Assembly: GCF_001399675.1 (NCBI RefSeq) | Contig: NZ_LJCO01000046.1 | Location: 1-64,000, forward strand | DNA: 64,000 bases | Direction of reading: 5' to 3' | Source of the DNA: Paenalicyclobacillus ferrooxydans | GTDB lineage: Bacteria > Bacillota > Bacilli > Alicyclobacillales > Alicyclobacillaceae | In this document: piece after piece, positions 51,637 to 61,226 of the stretch | Layout: each line of letters begins with the position of its first letter | Position numbering within the stretch: position 1 is the stretch's first letter | The notes under the pieces: model-generated | What the model was told of the DNA's origin: nothing | Databases searched by the model: none | What the model saw: only the letters and a program-made list of their open reading frames with translations | Position numbers and translations under genes: made by a program

Positions 51637-52548
51637 GTGACTTTCCGCCAAAGACTGGGATTGGTGTGGCGTCTGCTGCGGCCTTTTACGCTCACCGCAT
51701 CCATTGTGCCGGTATTGATTGGCTCGTCGCTTGCGTTTGGACAGGGCCACTTCAGAACGAGCCTATTCTTCGCATTTTTAATTGCATCCATTCTGATTCA
51801 GTCGGCAACAAACATGTTCAATGAGTATTTCGATCACCGCCGCGGGCTCGACACAAAAGAGATGGTCGGGATTGCAGGAACAATTGTTCATGATGGTGTC
51901 TCACCGAAGAAGGTACTCGCTGCCGCGTGGACTTTTATCTTGATTGCCGTGTTGCTTGGGGTTTACATCTGCGCTATGTCGAGCTGGTGGATTGCACTCG
52001 TCGGCGTACTTTGTCTCGCCGTTGCCTATTTCTATTCCGGTGGGCCAAAGCCGCTCGCCTATACCCCTTTTGGCGAGATCGCTGCATCGATTGCAATGGG
52101 CCCTGTGATTGTGCTGCTTGCGTACTACATTCAAGAGAGTGACATCACGACAAGGGCTGTGATGGTCTCAGTTCCAATCGGACTCTTAATCGGCGCCATT
52201 TTACTTGGAAACAACATTCGAGACATGGAACAGGACCGAATTGGAGGACGGCGAACCGTTCCGATTCTGTTCGGAAGAGAACGCGGACGGCGTTTGTTTG
52301 CCGGGGTCTTTATTCTTTCGTATGTTTTGGTTCTTGGACTGATTGCAACACGGGAATTGACCCTGTGGGCACTGCTCGTACTTTTGACAATCCCGTCCGC
52401 TGTATATGTAGTGCGGCTGTATTACCGATTCTCAGAACCCAAGCAGTTGCACCCTGCCGTCAAGGGTACATCCCAATTGCTGTTTCGCTTTGGAGCCCTG
52501 CTGTTTGTGGCAATGCTGATTGGAAGCTTTGTCCCGCTCAACGTCTAA
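51637..52548 (+). CDS. menA: 1,4-dihydroxy-2-naphthoate polyprenyltransferase
   Basis: UbiA-fold membrane prenyltransferase joining DHNA to a polyprenyl diphosphate to give demethylmenaquinone. About nine membrane helices and two Asp-rich sites: NMFNEYFDHRRGLD and NNIRDMEQDRIGGRR. The GTG start is preceded by CAGGAGGATG. Divergent from menB; a terminator follows. Confidence 0.96.
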   Translation: MTFRQRLGLVWRLLRPFTLTASIVPVLIGSSLAFGQGHFRTSLFFAFLIASILIQSATNMFNEYFDHRRGLDTKEMVGIAGTIVHDGVSPKKVLAAAWTFILIAVLLGVYICAMSSWWIALVGVLCLAVAYFYSGGPKPLAYTPFGEIAASIAMGPVIVLLAYYIQESDITTRAVMVSVPIGLLIGAILLGNNIRDMEQDRIGGRRTVPILFGRERGRRLFAGVFILSYVLVLGLIATRELTLWALLVLLTIPSAVYVVRLYYRFSEPKQLHPAVKGTSQLLFRFGALLFVAMLIGSFVPLNV

Positions 52549-52595
52549 GTTCTCATCACTCAAACCGTCAAACAGTCAACGTCAAGAACAAACGA

Positions 52596-52639
52596 AAAAC
52601 AGGCTGCCTCGGACCTTGTCGTCCAGGGCAGCCTGTTTT
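52596..52639. terminator. Terminator shared by menA and the glucosaminidase gene
   Basis: AAAACAGGCTGCC pairs with GGCAGCCTGTTTT (13 bp) around an 18-base loop, between convergent genes. T-runs end both strands. Confidence 0.8.
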
Positions 52640-52653
52640 CACATGGACTATCT

Positions 52654-55461
52654 TCAACCACCCGTACTCGTCGATGTCGATGTCGTGGTTGTCGAGTTTG
52701 CTGGTGGCGTGAGAGGTGTCAACTGAACGGTCGATGCATTCATGTATCCAACACTGGCTTGCCCCGTTTGTTGGTTCACCCACTGTATCGGAATGAAACC
52801 TTGCGAATCAGGGGCTACGGCAGTGTTTACGGGTACGAGTGAGTTCAACACAACTTCATCGCCGCTATGGTACGTTGCAACCGGGGTGCCGGTGCCCGTT
52901 TCATCCGCATATACAGGAACGGTGTACCCGGAAGTCGGCGTAACTCGGAAAATGTTCGAGACAACCTGTCCGTTCTGCGTCTCCTGCGGAGACACATACT
53001 GTGAGTCCACCCAACCGCTGACACCATTCGCTGCCATCACGTGATACCAGAGGATCACGAGGTTTCCAACCAGGCCTTGTCTCATCTGGTCGATGGTCAC
53101 CGTTGTTCCCTCAGGAATTGAAGTTGATGGCGCCGGGAAGAGGCTCAACCATGTGTTAAAATCGCAAATCCCGGTAACGGGCAATCCGTGCGACTGTTGC
53201 CACTGCTCGACAGCCGATTGAGTCAGAGGGCCGAACTGTCCGTCAGGTTGCAAGTCAGAGTTGATGAGCGCTTCCTGCAGAAGCTGTACTCCCCGGCCCG
53301 AATCGCCATACTGCAAAACCCCCGGAAACATCTGTTGACTTCCTGTTGCAGGATTAGACCACACAGGCAATGCACCGTTCGGATACTGAGGCGTTATGTA
53401 TGGGTTCTGCATAATAGACCCTTGCGCTCCATGCACGAGAAAGACAGGTTCCTGTTGAACAGCCGGGATAGGTGGAGTATTGCTGTAACTGAACTGAGTA
53501 TATTGTGATGCGCTACCGCCTGTCGTTGCTACGTACTGGCTCATGATGTTTGCTATGTTCTGAGCCCAGAGCGGGTCGGTGGCGTAATTTACGTTCATCC
53601 CGTTCAGCGTGGGACCGGAGTAATAAGAGCCGGTCGGCTCAAGGTAATTGTAACGAACCACCCACGCTTCAAACCGAATGGCATAGTCGTTCGTAGGGAA
53701 CATGCCAGCATCATCAGCAGGATTGGTGTCGTACGCACCGTATCCGAACAAATTGTTCTTGGCCTGTGCGATGGAGCTCTTTCCCCACCCCGTTTCGAGG
53801 ATGGAATGGGCGACGAGATAGGTGGCGTCAACCCCATATGTGTTCTGTGCGGAAATAAACGACTGTCCTAGACCTGCAAGCGGTGAACCGTTACTTTGCA
53901 GGAACTGGTCGATTTGTTGTCCCGTGACCGTTGTGGGTGCAGGGAATCGAAGGTCCACAGTCTGGAACGGATTTTGAGAATTGGTCGATGTGCTGCTGAC
54001 TGCTTGTCCAACATAAGTTCCATCTGCCTTTTCAATCAGATAGAACTGTGGTGACGACGACGTAGAGGTGTTGACGGACACATATTTGTCACCAGGCTGT
54101 GCAAATGAAGGTGCCGGCCCAATACTCCCGGTTTGGCTGTTCTGCCAGTTCCCTGACGAGTCGAGATAGTCATAGCTGACAGGCCCGTAAACGACTCTGT
54201 TTTGCGAGACATCTACGACATACCCGATGTTGCTTGAGGATACCATGGAGATTGCCTGGTTCAGTGTCGTATAGTCAGTGGGCGTACTCGTGGGCGTGAC
54301 GAACGCCTTGAAATCCTGGACGGTATAGACAATCTTGCCCGTACTGTCCTCCACAAAAGCACCCGGCACGGCAGCCACTGCAGCTTCAGCAGCTGCAAGC
54401 GTTGTGAAGTCTTCGGGCTGACTCGACGGACTGGTAAACGCTTGATATTCAGCAGCGGTATAAACAACCTTGCCCGTACTGTCTTTCACCGTACCCCCAG
54501 GAACATTTACTAGAGCCGCCTCGGCTGCGGCAAGTGTCGTATAATCTCCGATGGTCGTGCCGTTTGCACTGTACGCTGTGAAGTCGGGTTCGGTAAACTC
54601 CACGGTGCCTGAATCATCGCGCACTGTTCCCCCAGGCACATTCGCCAACTGCGCCTGTGCATCCGCTTCAGTCTGATACGGGCCGGCAATTTCTTTTCCG
54701 GTTTTGTCATAGGCATAATAGACTGAGGTGTTTGCAAGCTGCCAGGTCACTCCATCCCAACTCGCGGTCTTGAACTGTAAGCGGCTCAGGGCCTGCATGA
54801 TGTACCAGATGGGCATGTATGTGGTGTCCACGTTCGAAGCGGGATCGGGAAAGACAATGCTGTTTACGTAAGCAACAGGCGTCCCGTTCAGCAAAATCTC
54901 CTGCTGGCCGGGCTTCAGCTGATTCAATGGCAACCCGCTGACGTTGGTTGTTTGTGTAGATGGAGCAGTCAGTGACCACTGTTTGCCATTCCAACTGCTC
55001 TGAACGTGGATGGTATTGAGCAGTTGCATGACGTAGTAGATAGGCATATATGTCGTATTATTCCACGCAAAGGCCTTTGGGGACGTAACGAGATGACCGT
55101 TAAAATAGATGGCCGAGTCGTGCAAGTCAGACGCGTTCGGACCCATCGCAGACGTTAAGGCTTGCCATGTTGCAGGCCCAACGACGCCATCAACACCTAG
55201 TTGATGATCACGTTGAAATTTTTCCACGCCACTCTGGGTAGCGGGACCAAAGATACCATCCGGGGTTCCGACGGAGTAGCCTGCCAGATTCAAATCCGTT
55301 TGAAGTGTTTTGACGGCGGCACCTTGGTCGCCAAGTTGCAGTACGGGTTGACTAGTCGATGTGGTCGCGGCCAGTACGGGAGACGACGGCAGCGAAGACG
55401 CGCCGATCCACACGAATGTGCTCGCGGCAGTACATAAGGCGATCCAAGCTTTGCGGTTCAC
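52654..55461 (-). CDS. Secreted glucosaminidase-type cell-wall protein with two peptidoglycan-binding domains
   Basis: A 935-residue modular exoprotein. In order: signal peptide (about 1-31), PG_binding_1 (41-103) and two related blocks with YMPIYYVMQLL (138-148) and YMPIWYIMQAL (215-225). Four repeats of about 40 residues follow (263-300, 307-345, 352-390, 397-430), rich in YTTLAAAEAALVNVPGGTV-type text. Next come a glucosaminidase-like domain (about 515-645) with HSILETGWGKS (Glu556 the likely catalyst), a second PG_binding_1 (716-775) and a C-terminal SH3-like region with a Thr-rich end. GTG 55461 has GGAGGAGG upstream. It probably cleaves or remodels peptidoglycan; GH73/LytD is my best family match. 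Confidence 0.82.
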   Translation of the reverse strand: MNRKAWIALCTAASTFVWIGASSLPSSPVLAATTSTSQPVLQLGDQGAAVKTLQTDLNLAGYSVGTPDGIFGPATQSGVEKFQRDHQLGVDGVVGPATWQALTSAMGPNASDLHDSAIYFNGHLVTSPKAFAWNNTTYMPIYYVMQLLNTIHVQSSWNGKQWSLTAPSTQTTNVSGLPLNQLKPGQQEILLNGTPVAYVNSIVFPDPASNVDTTYMPIWYIMQALSRLQFKTASWDGVTWQLANTSVYYAYDKTGKEIAGPYQTEADAQAQLANVPGGTVRDDSGTVEFTEPDFTAYSANGTTIGDYTTLAAAEAALVNVPGGTVKDSTGKVVYTAAEYQAFTSPSSQPEDFTTLAAAEAAVAAVPGAFVEDSTGKIVYTVQDFKAFVTPTSTPTDYTTLNQAISMVSSSNIGYVVDVSQNRVVYGPVSYDYLDSSGNWQNSQTGSIGPAPSFAQPGDKYVSVNTSTSSSPQFYLIEKADGTYVGQAVSSTSTNSQNPFQTVDLRFPAPTTVTGQQIDQFLQSNGSPLAGLGQSFISAQNTYGVDATYLVAHSILETGWGKSSIAQAKNNLFGYGAYDTNPADDAGMFPTNDYAIRFEAWVVRYNYLEPTGSYYSGPTLNGMNVNYATDPLWAQNIANIMSQYVATTGGSASQYTQFSYSNTPPIPAVQQEPVFLVHGAQGSIMQNPYITPQYPNGALPVWSNPATGSQQMFPGVLQYGDSGRGVQLLQEALINSDLQPDGQFGPLTQSAVEQWQQSHGLPVTGICDFNTWLSLFPAPSTSIPEGTTVTIDQMRQGLVGNLVILWYHVMAANGVSGWVDSQYVSPQETQNGQVVSNIFRVTPTSGYTVPVYADETGTGTPVATYHSGDEVVLNSLVPVNTAVAPDSQGFIPIQWVNQQTGQASVGYMNASTVQLTPLTPPANSTTTTSTSTSTGG

Positions 55462-55808
55462 AAGCGAGCCTCCTCCAAGGTGTTCATAAAAATACCGGAA
55501 AATACTGATAGTAAATGAGGGCGAAGCTGGGTTCTCGTTGCTGTCGAGATGCCAACCCATTTGGTGCACCGATAAAATTCGATAGAAAAGATATTTTGTC
55601 GACCGCAAGCCGCCAGATACACCAGAATTCGACGGCGGTAGATACTTCTAATACTAATCTAAGGAAAGAGCGCGTGGCTAGACCCAATTCGGACAAATTC
55701 GGGGTGAATTGGAACGGAGCGCCACCGTCCATATCGATGTAAAGGGGTTTTGGGGAGCGTTACGGATAGATCAGGCAGTGAAGTGAGTGTTTACTGAGGC
55801 TCAAGAGA
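55462..55808. other. Gene-free region upstream of the glucosaminidase gene
   Basis: This 347-base stretch is the leader region of the minus-strand gene. GGGTTCTCG (55529-55537) pairs with CGAG and AACCC (55545-55548, 55554-55558) through a bulged stem. No terminator T-tract and no riboswitch consensus was recognised. AATTCGA-type elements occur several times. It also lies downstream of the convergent-facing end of yyaL. Confidence 0.4.
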
Positions 55809-57917
55809 TTACTCCTCAACAACGTGGAAGTTCAATTGCTCTGTCAATATCCCGATGTCAGTTGTCGGGGCTTGACAAGCAAACTGCTCGCAAACATATG
55901 CGGCAGCCTGATGATTTACCATCTGGTAGTCGTCGAGAAACGCTAGTAATTCATCGTCGCCTCTGCCCTTCTCACTTCTCTCATCGACGTGTTGCACTAG
56001 CCAGACCGTATTCGGCAGAAAACGAGATTGAACAAGACGCCTCATTTGATTCAAATTGTCGTTCGCAGATTGTCCGACAAGCACCACCTCGCGTGAAGGA
56101 AGGACAGCGTACATGAGAGCCATCAGGTAGTGCGTGAAACCAGAGGGATAACGTTTCACCTGATTTGCGAAGGCAGAAAGGCAGTCCTCCGCGGCAGATT
56201 CAAACTCCGCATGATTGGTGAGCCGAGCTAAACGGAACAAATTGTGTGCAGCAACGCTGTTCCCTGATGGAAGTGCTCCATCATAGACCTCTTTGGGCCG
56301 CGCAATCACCTCTTCGGAATCATACCCCGAAAGAAAAAGCCCACCGTCAGCAGGATCACGGAATAATTCAAGCATTTGAGAAGACAGTTTGACCGCTTCT
56401 TGCAGATAGCGCTCGTCGAATCCGGCCTCGTAAAGTTCAATCAATCCCCACGACAAAAAAGCGTAATCATCGAGGTATCCGAGAATGGCAGCGTCCCCGT
56501 CACGGTACCGAGCCAGTAAACGGCCATCTTGTCGCCGCATTTCTGTCAATATAAATTCTGCGGCTTTGACTGCCCGATCGACGTACTTTGTTTCACCGAG
56601 CACTTGGCCGGCTTTTGCCAGGGCAGCTATCATCAGTCCATTCCACCCTGTGAGGATCTTATCGTCCTTGTGCGGATGGACTCTTCTCTCACGGACCTCA
56701 AACAGAAGTTGACGACACTTCTCAAGTGTGCGCCGAAGTTCATCTGCCGTCACACCCTTGTCTTCGCAAAAATCGTTGTCATCGCGATGAATTGTATGAA
56801 GGATATTTCTCCCCTCAAAGTTCCCGTAATCCGTTATATTGTAGTACTCACAAAAGAGGGCAACCGTGGCCTCATCCAACGTTTTTGATAGTACAGCGCG
56901 CACCTCGTCGGCATCCCATGCGTAAAACTTCCCCTCTTCCCCTTCCGAGTCCGCGTCAAGGGCAGAATAGAACCCCCCTGCCTTGTCTGCCATCTCTCGC
57001 TCGACATATGTAAAAATCTGCTCGGCCGTATCTGCGTACGCCTGTTTCCCAGTCACCTGATATGCCTCAAGATACAAAATGCCGAGCAGCGCATTATCAT
57101 ACAACATCTTTTCGAAGTGCGGAATCAACCACCGTCTATCGACAGAATAGCGCGCAAACCCATAGCCGACATGATCCCAAATGCCCCCCTCACGCATAGT
57201 ATCTATTGTTCTAGTGACCATCTCAAGTGCCTCAGGATTGCCTGTAAACCGGTGGTACCTGAGTAAAAATGACAAGTTGTGCGGTGTTGGAAACTTCGGT
57301 GCATCCCCGAATCCTCCATACTCAGCGTCAAATTGCTGGAGAAAACTTTCGAAGGCTGCTGTCAAGAATGCTTTGGAGAACGTTCCTTGGCCATCTTTCG
57401 CCCGATACTGTGCAGCAACAGCTTCTACAATCTGACTGCCTGTGGACTCTACCTTCTCTCGATTATGTTGCCACTCGTAATTTAAACGCTCGAGTAACTC
57501 CATCAGTCCGATACGGCCGTATTTCTTCGTCTTTGGAAAATATGTCCCAGCAAAAAAAGGCCTTTTATCAGGGGTCATCACGACTGTTAAAGGCCATCCC
57601 CCTTGACCGGTCAAGGCCTGGCACACACTCATGTAGATACTATCGACATCAGGTCGCTCTTCACGGTCTACCTTGATAGAGACAAAATGTTGATTCAGCA
57701 TGCCAGCAACTTCATCATCCTCAAACGACTCGTGGGCCATCACATGACACCAATGACAGGTGCTGTACCCTATAGAGAGAAATACAGGTTTATTCTCATG
57801 CTCTGCTTTTTGAAAGGCTTCTTCGCCCCACGGGTACCAGTCAACCGGATTGGCGGCGTGTTGAAGGAGATAGGGCGATTTTTCAGCCATCAATCGGTTC
57901 GGGTGTTGCACATCCAT
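55809..57917 (-). CDS. YyaL-like DUF255 thioredoxin-domain protein
   Basis: A 702-residue protein of the YyaL/SPATA20 family, conserved in bacteria and eukaryotes. An N-terminal thioredoxin-like domain has [14 protein letters not shown] with the CxxC pair and [11 protein letters not shown] large C-terminal alpha/alpha-toroid-like domain resembles glycoside hydrolase six-hairpin folds ([39 protein letters not shown]). Biochemical role unknown. ATG follows GAGGGAGTGGAG. Single gene. Confidence 0.9.
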   Translation of the reverse strand: MDVQHPNRLMAEKSPYLLQHAANPVDWYPWGEEAFQKAEHENKPVFLSIGYSTCHWCHVMAHESFEDDEVAGMLNQHFVSIKVDREERPDVDSIYMSVCQALTGQGGWPLTVVMTPDKRPFFAGTYFPKTKKYGRIGLMELLERLNYEWQHNREKVESTGSQIVEAVAAQYRAKDGQGTFSKAFLTAAFESFLQQFDAEYGGFGDAPKFPTPHNLSFLLRYHRFTGNPEALEMVTRTIDTMREGGIWDHVGYGFARYSVDRRWLIPHFEKMLYDNALLGILYLEAYQVTGKQAYADTAEQIFTYVEREMADKAGGFYSALDADSEGEEGKFYAWDADEVRAVLSKTLDEATVALFCEYYNITDYGNFEGRNILHTIHRDDNDFCEDKGVTADELRRTLEKCRQLLFEVRERRVHPHKDDKILTGWNGLMIAALAKAGQVLGETKYVDRAVKAAEFILTEMRRQDGRLLARYRDGDAAILGYLDDYAFLSWGLIELYEAGFDERYLQEAVKLSSQMLELFRDPADGGLFLSGYDSEEVIARPKEVYDGALPSGNSVAAHNLFRLARLTNHAEFESAAEDCLSAFANQVKRYPSGFTHYLMALMYAVLPSREVVLVGQSANDNLNQMRRLVQSRFLPNTVWLVQHVDERSEKGRGDDELLAFLDDYQMVNHQAAAYVCEQFACQAPTTDIGILTEQLNFHVVEE

Positions 57918-58199
57918 AACTCCACTCCCTCAGAGGCTCGATTTGGAACGCGAAAAACGTCATAAATCATGGTAAATGATATATGCCTTTGACAAAGATA
58001 TTCTTCACCACCGGGTGTGTACTATAACTCCGCTGTCCGGCTTCTTAAAGAATAACTTAACTTTCTTTGGTAGTCTGTATTCCCACGTGCCGACGAAGAA
58101 AAAGGATTCCATGACCCCTTTTGCCTTGATGACCCCTTCATCAAACTCGGTCATATTGGTAATATTCGAGTAGACAACCAACCGGATGAAGGTGCCCAA

Positions 58200-58880
58200 A
58201 TGCGTATTCTTGTTGTAGAAGACGACAGTGCAATTCGAAATGTCATCAAAGAAGCTTATCTGGAGGAAGGCTATGAAACAGATGTCGCCAGTGATGGAGC
58301 AACGGCACTGTGGATGGCAGAACAAGACATTTATGACCTTGTTGTCCTCGATATCATGCTCCCAGGAACGGATGGGCTGACGATACTTCAACAACTTCGT
58401 TCGAAAGGAAAACGGGTGCACGTTTTGCTGGTTACGGCCAAAGACAGCATTACGGACAGAGTGCGCGGGTTGGATCTGGGGGCCGATGATTACCTCGTCA
58501 AACCATTCGCCCTGTCGGAATTACTAGCCCGTACCAGAGCATTATTGCGCCGCGGCAACTCTGTGGATGCAAATCATGCCTTGCATTGTGGAGCACTGGT
58601 TTTGGACCTTGAAAAAAACCAGGCTTTTGCTGAGAATCTGCCCTTACAGCTCACGCATAAAGAGTATGAAATCCTCGAGTTTTTGATCCGCAATCAAGGG
58701 CGAATCCTCACCCGAGACCAAATTTTTCAAAGGGTCTGGGGATTTGATTCAGATGCTGGTGAATCCGTCGTCGACGTTTACATCCACTATCTGCGAAAAA
58801 AATTAGCGGGTACAGCTTGTGCGCAATACATTGAGACCAAACGAGGGATTGGATTTATGCTGAAGGCTGAACGAAAATGA
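58200..58880 (+). CDS. OmpR-family response regulator
   Basis: A 226-residue two-component regulator. The receiver has acidic residues near the start (VVEDD), the phosphoacceptor Asp51 in VVLDIMLP and the conserved Lys in VTAKDS. The C-terminal winged helix ends with VVDVYIHYLRKKL. ATG follows AAGGTGCCC. Its stop overlaps the kinase ATG by 4 bases (ATGA). The signal is unknown; no target gene is obvious besides the neighbours. Confidence 0.94.
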   Translation: MRILVVEDDSAIRNVIKEAYLEEGYETDVASDGATALWMAEQDIYDLVVLDIMLPGTDGLTILQQLRSKGKRVHVLLVTAKDSITDRVRGLDLGADDYLVKPFALSELLARTRALLRRGNSVDANHALHCGALVLDLEKNQAFAENLPLQLTHKEYEILEFLIRNQGRILTRDQIFQRVWGFDSDAGESVVDVYIHYLRKKLAGTACAQYIETKRGIGFMLKAERK

Positions 58881-60142
58881 TAAATCGTCTGCGTTTCCGA
58901 TTGGCGCTTGTCAACGCATCGCTCATCTTTGTCGTATTGATTGTGCTTGGCGGCGTACTTTACCTGTTCACCGAACACCGATTGTACACACAATTTGATC
59001 AGGACATGGCTTCGCAGGCAGCCCCGGTCATTAAGCGCGTGGAGTCAGGTCTATCCGTCCCAAAGGTCTATCGAGGAGCTATCTTGGTAAACCCCAATAG
59101 TACAGAGGCACTCAAACTGCCGACTGCTTTATTTGTATGGTCAAATACCGGACAACTTCTATCGAGCAAGCCAACATTTATTGCATCGAGCGATTTAGCC
59201 ACGCTCCAGAGTCACCGGTCGCCTTCACGCGTTACCATATCCATCGGCGCACACCACTTTCGACTGCTCAATCGCAACATCGTAACCCCGAACGGACAAG
59301 TGACGATTCAGTTGGTGCGCTTGGCAGACCAAGTCGTCGGGACACTGTACACACTTCTCATGATCCTCCTCATCGGTTCCATTATAGGGGCCCTCGGTTC
59401 CATGGCGGTCGGTTTTCTCATTGCAGACCGGTCCATTGTACCCATTCGGAAAGCATGGGAACGACAGACACAGTTTGTTTCCGATGCATCTCACGAGCTC
59501 AAGACCCCGCTGATGGCGATTTCTGCACACGTAGAGATGTTGCTTCGCAATCCAGAACACACGATTGAACAGGAATCGGATAAGATTGGCAGCATCTATT
59601 CGGAGTCAAAGCGTGTGTCGAGGTTGGTCGAGAACCTGCTGTTGCTCTCTCGAAGTGACGCCGAGCAGATGATGCTCCAGCGTCGGATGGTTGACATCGA
59701 ACCCATTCTCGAGTCGACCGTCAACAATTTTCTTCCGCTCTGCGAGATGAAACAAATTCAACTGACGAAGGAATGCCCGAAGCCATTCATGCTGGTGGTT
59801 GACGAGGAGCGTTTTACGCAGTTGCTCTACATCGTTCTCGACAACGCATTAAAGTATACTGGAGACGGTGGCACCATCCACGTTTCAGCCGTTGCACGGC
59901 ACCGCGCCATGGAACTTTCGGTGAGAGATACGGGGATTGGCATCGCTGCAGAAGACATTCCGCATATCTTTGAGCGGTTCTATCGGGCGGACAAGGCTCG
60001 GTCTCGAGGAGGCGGGGCTGGTCTCGGTCTGTCCATCGCAAAATGGATTGTTGAAGGTCACGGCGGCCACGTCAGTGTTCTGAGTGAGCAAGGGCGCGAC
60101 ACGAAATTCACGTTCCTGTTCCCTTTTACCCCAAACATGTAA
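58877..60142 (+). CDS. Sensor histidine kinase
   Basis: A 421-residue membrane kinase. Helix 1 (about 10-32), an extracellular sensor of about 120 residues and helix 2 (about 155-178) are followed by the H-box SDASHELKTPLMAI with the phosphorylated His, the N box DNALKYTGDGG, and the G boxes RDTGIGIAAEDI and GGGAGLGLSIAKWI. No clear HAMP beyond a short linker. Coupled to the regulator gene by an ATGA overlap. Confidence 0.94.
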   Translation: MINRLRFRLALVNASLIFVVLIVLGGVLYLFTEHRLYTQFDQDMASQAAPVIKRVESGLSVPKVYRGAILVNPNSTEALKLPTALFVWSNTGQLLSSKPTFIASSDLATLQSHRSPSRVTISIGAHHFRLLNRNIVTPNGQVTIQLVRLADQVVGTLYTLLMILLIGSIIGALGSMAVGFLIADRSIVPIRKAWERQTQFVSDASHELKTPLMAISAHVEMLLRNPEHTIEQESDKIGSIYSESKRVSRLVENLLLLSRSDAEQMMLQRRMVDIEPILESTVNNFLPLCEMKQIQLTKECPKPFMLVVDEERFTQLLYIVLDNALKYTGDGGTIHVSAVARHRAMELSVRDTGIGIAAEDIPHIFERFYRADKARSRGGGAGLGLSIAKWIVEGHGGHVSVLSEQGRDTKFTFLFPFTPNM

Positions 60143-60261
60143 AGGCTATGCCGAAATCAGCCAATGCGGTCGTTGCCTCGGTTCGCTTCCGAATATCGTC
60201 ATGCCGGCAGTGAATCATGTACCCTGCTGTTGAGCGGGTGCGGACCTTCAGGACCCCTAAT

Positions 60262-60290
60262 AAAAAAGGAGCCTCCCATAAAGGCGGCTC
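60262..60290 (-). terminator. Terminator of the DoxX-like gene
   Basis: Minus strand: GAGCC (from 60290) pairs with GGCTC (60269-60273), with CC/GG pairs inside, and is followed by CTTTTTTATT. It lies 43 bases beyond the stop of the DoxX-like gene. Confidence 0.65.
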
Positions 60291-60312
60291 ACAATCAAAG
60301 GCGGCTCACAAT
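60280..60312. repeat. Tandem 17-bp repeat AAAGGCGGCTCACAAT
   Basis: AAAGGCGGCTCACAAT occurs at 60280-60295 and 60297-60312, identical, with one base between. It touches the terminator and lies between convergent genes. Confidence 0.8.
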
Positions 60313-60332
60313 GATGACGTCCGATTCAGTTG

Positions 60333-60890
60333 TTATTTTGATGCGGCTCCGTACCTGTGTGCACGAGGGTGGAGGGGCCGAACCAGATGCAGCTTTGGTT
60401 TCTGACGCAATGACATCAAGCTCCACACCGCGACCGCCAGGTTTGCCAGGACCAGTATGAATCCAATCGAAATTCCTTCGTTATATGGATTGGAAAGGCT
60501 CACAAAGAACGCGCCACCTTGATAGAAAAACAAGTTTAGGCTTGCAAAAGCAGCGATGATTCCGAGCGCAATTCCGGTCCGATAGAGGTTCCTGCTCATC
60601 TTCCCAAGGAAGGTGTACACCGCGAGCACAAAGAAGACGACGCCAAGCGTCAATTCAGCGATTTCTACGCTGTAACCCATCAACTCACTGTGTGGGATAA
60701 AAAGGTTGTTCACAATCCGAACGTAGAAAGCATAGTGAATATTCGATACGGCGTCCGACAACTGCTGTTGGAGACCAGCTACGAATCCTCCGTTTAAGAT
60801 TTTGTCGAGTCCCGATACGAGCCACTCGTACCCGAGTACAGCCAGTATAAGTCCGGAAAACAGTCGGTGCGGGTCCTTCAGAGAAACCAT
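60333..60890 (-). CDS. DoxX-like membrane protein
   Basis: A 185-residue four-helix membrane protein. The N-terminal GLILAVLGYEWLVSGLDKIL and a helix with EIAELTLGVVFFVLAV fit the DoxX/thiosulfate:quinone oxidoreductase superfamily, whose roles are varied. The C-terminus is basic (PLHPRAHRYGAASK). The ribosome site is weak (GTAGGGCAA). Function not assigned. Confidence 0.65.
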   Translation of the reverse strand: MVSLKDPHRLFSGLILAVLGYEWLVSGLDKILNGGFVAGLQQQLSDAVSNIHYAFYVRIVNNLFIPHSELMGYSVEIAELTLGVVFFVLAVYTFLGKMSRNLYRTGIALGIIAAFASLNLFFYQGGAFFVSLSNPYNEGISIGFILVLANLAVAVWSLMSLRQKPKLHLVRPLHPRAHRYGAASK

Positions 60891-60931
60891 TTGCCCTACC
60901 CCCTGCGCATCAATTCATTCCCTCATCTCGC

Positions 60932-60963
60932 GCCGAGATGGAATGCTGCCGAGATGGAATGCT
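60932..60963. repeat. Perfect tandem 16-bp repeat GCCGAGATGGAATGCT
   Basis: Two adjacent identical copies (60932-60947, 60948-60963) upstream of the ger operon and close to the DoxX-like gene start. Confidence 0.85.
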
Positions 60964-61165
60964 TATGTAACAAAGGATAACGGATCTCAGGTTTTGCTCA
61001 CAGTTTCCTACAGACCATCACCAAAACCATTTGAACCATCTTGAACGTAGTCCATCAGGACCCCCGATGGCTTTCTAACTGCGATGGGATTCTGTGCTGG
61101 TACACCCTCAGAACGAGTCACCCTCGGTGCATGCTGGATGGCTTATGTGCGTCCTTCCTAACGGT

Positions 61166-61194
61166 GCATATTTCACCATCACTCGGTCACCCTA
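61166..61194 (+). promoter_or_regulatory. SigG-like promoter candidate for the ger operon
   Basis: GCATA (61166-61170), 17 bp, CACCCTA (61188-61194). The SigG consensus -10 is CATWHTA, so five of seven bases agree. Forespore expression is expected for gerA-type operons, which is the main support. Confidence 0.35.
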
Positions 61195-61226
61195 CACCTA
61201 TGGTTGGGACGAAAGGGAGATTCAGT

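Larger units (their letters stand above)
60891..61226. other. Gene-free region upstream of the germinant receptor operon
   Basis: A 336-base divergent gap. It holds the tandem 16-bp repeat at 60932-60963 and a possible forespore (SigG-like) promoter. The long open frame from 61041 is judged to be untranslated leader because its best ribosome site is at 61227. Confidence 0.45.

Noticed and set aside
55529-55558. Riboswitch in the leader of the glucosaminidase gene
   Set aside because: Only a bulged hairpin is visible; none of the ydaO/yuaA or GEMM conserved segments was recognised.
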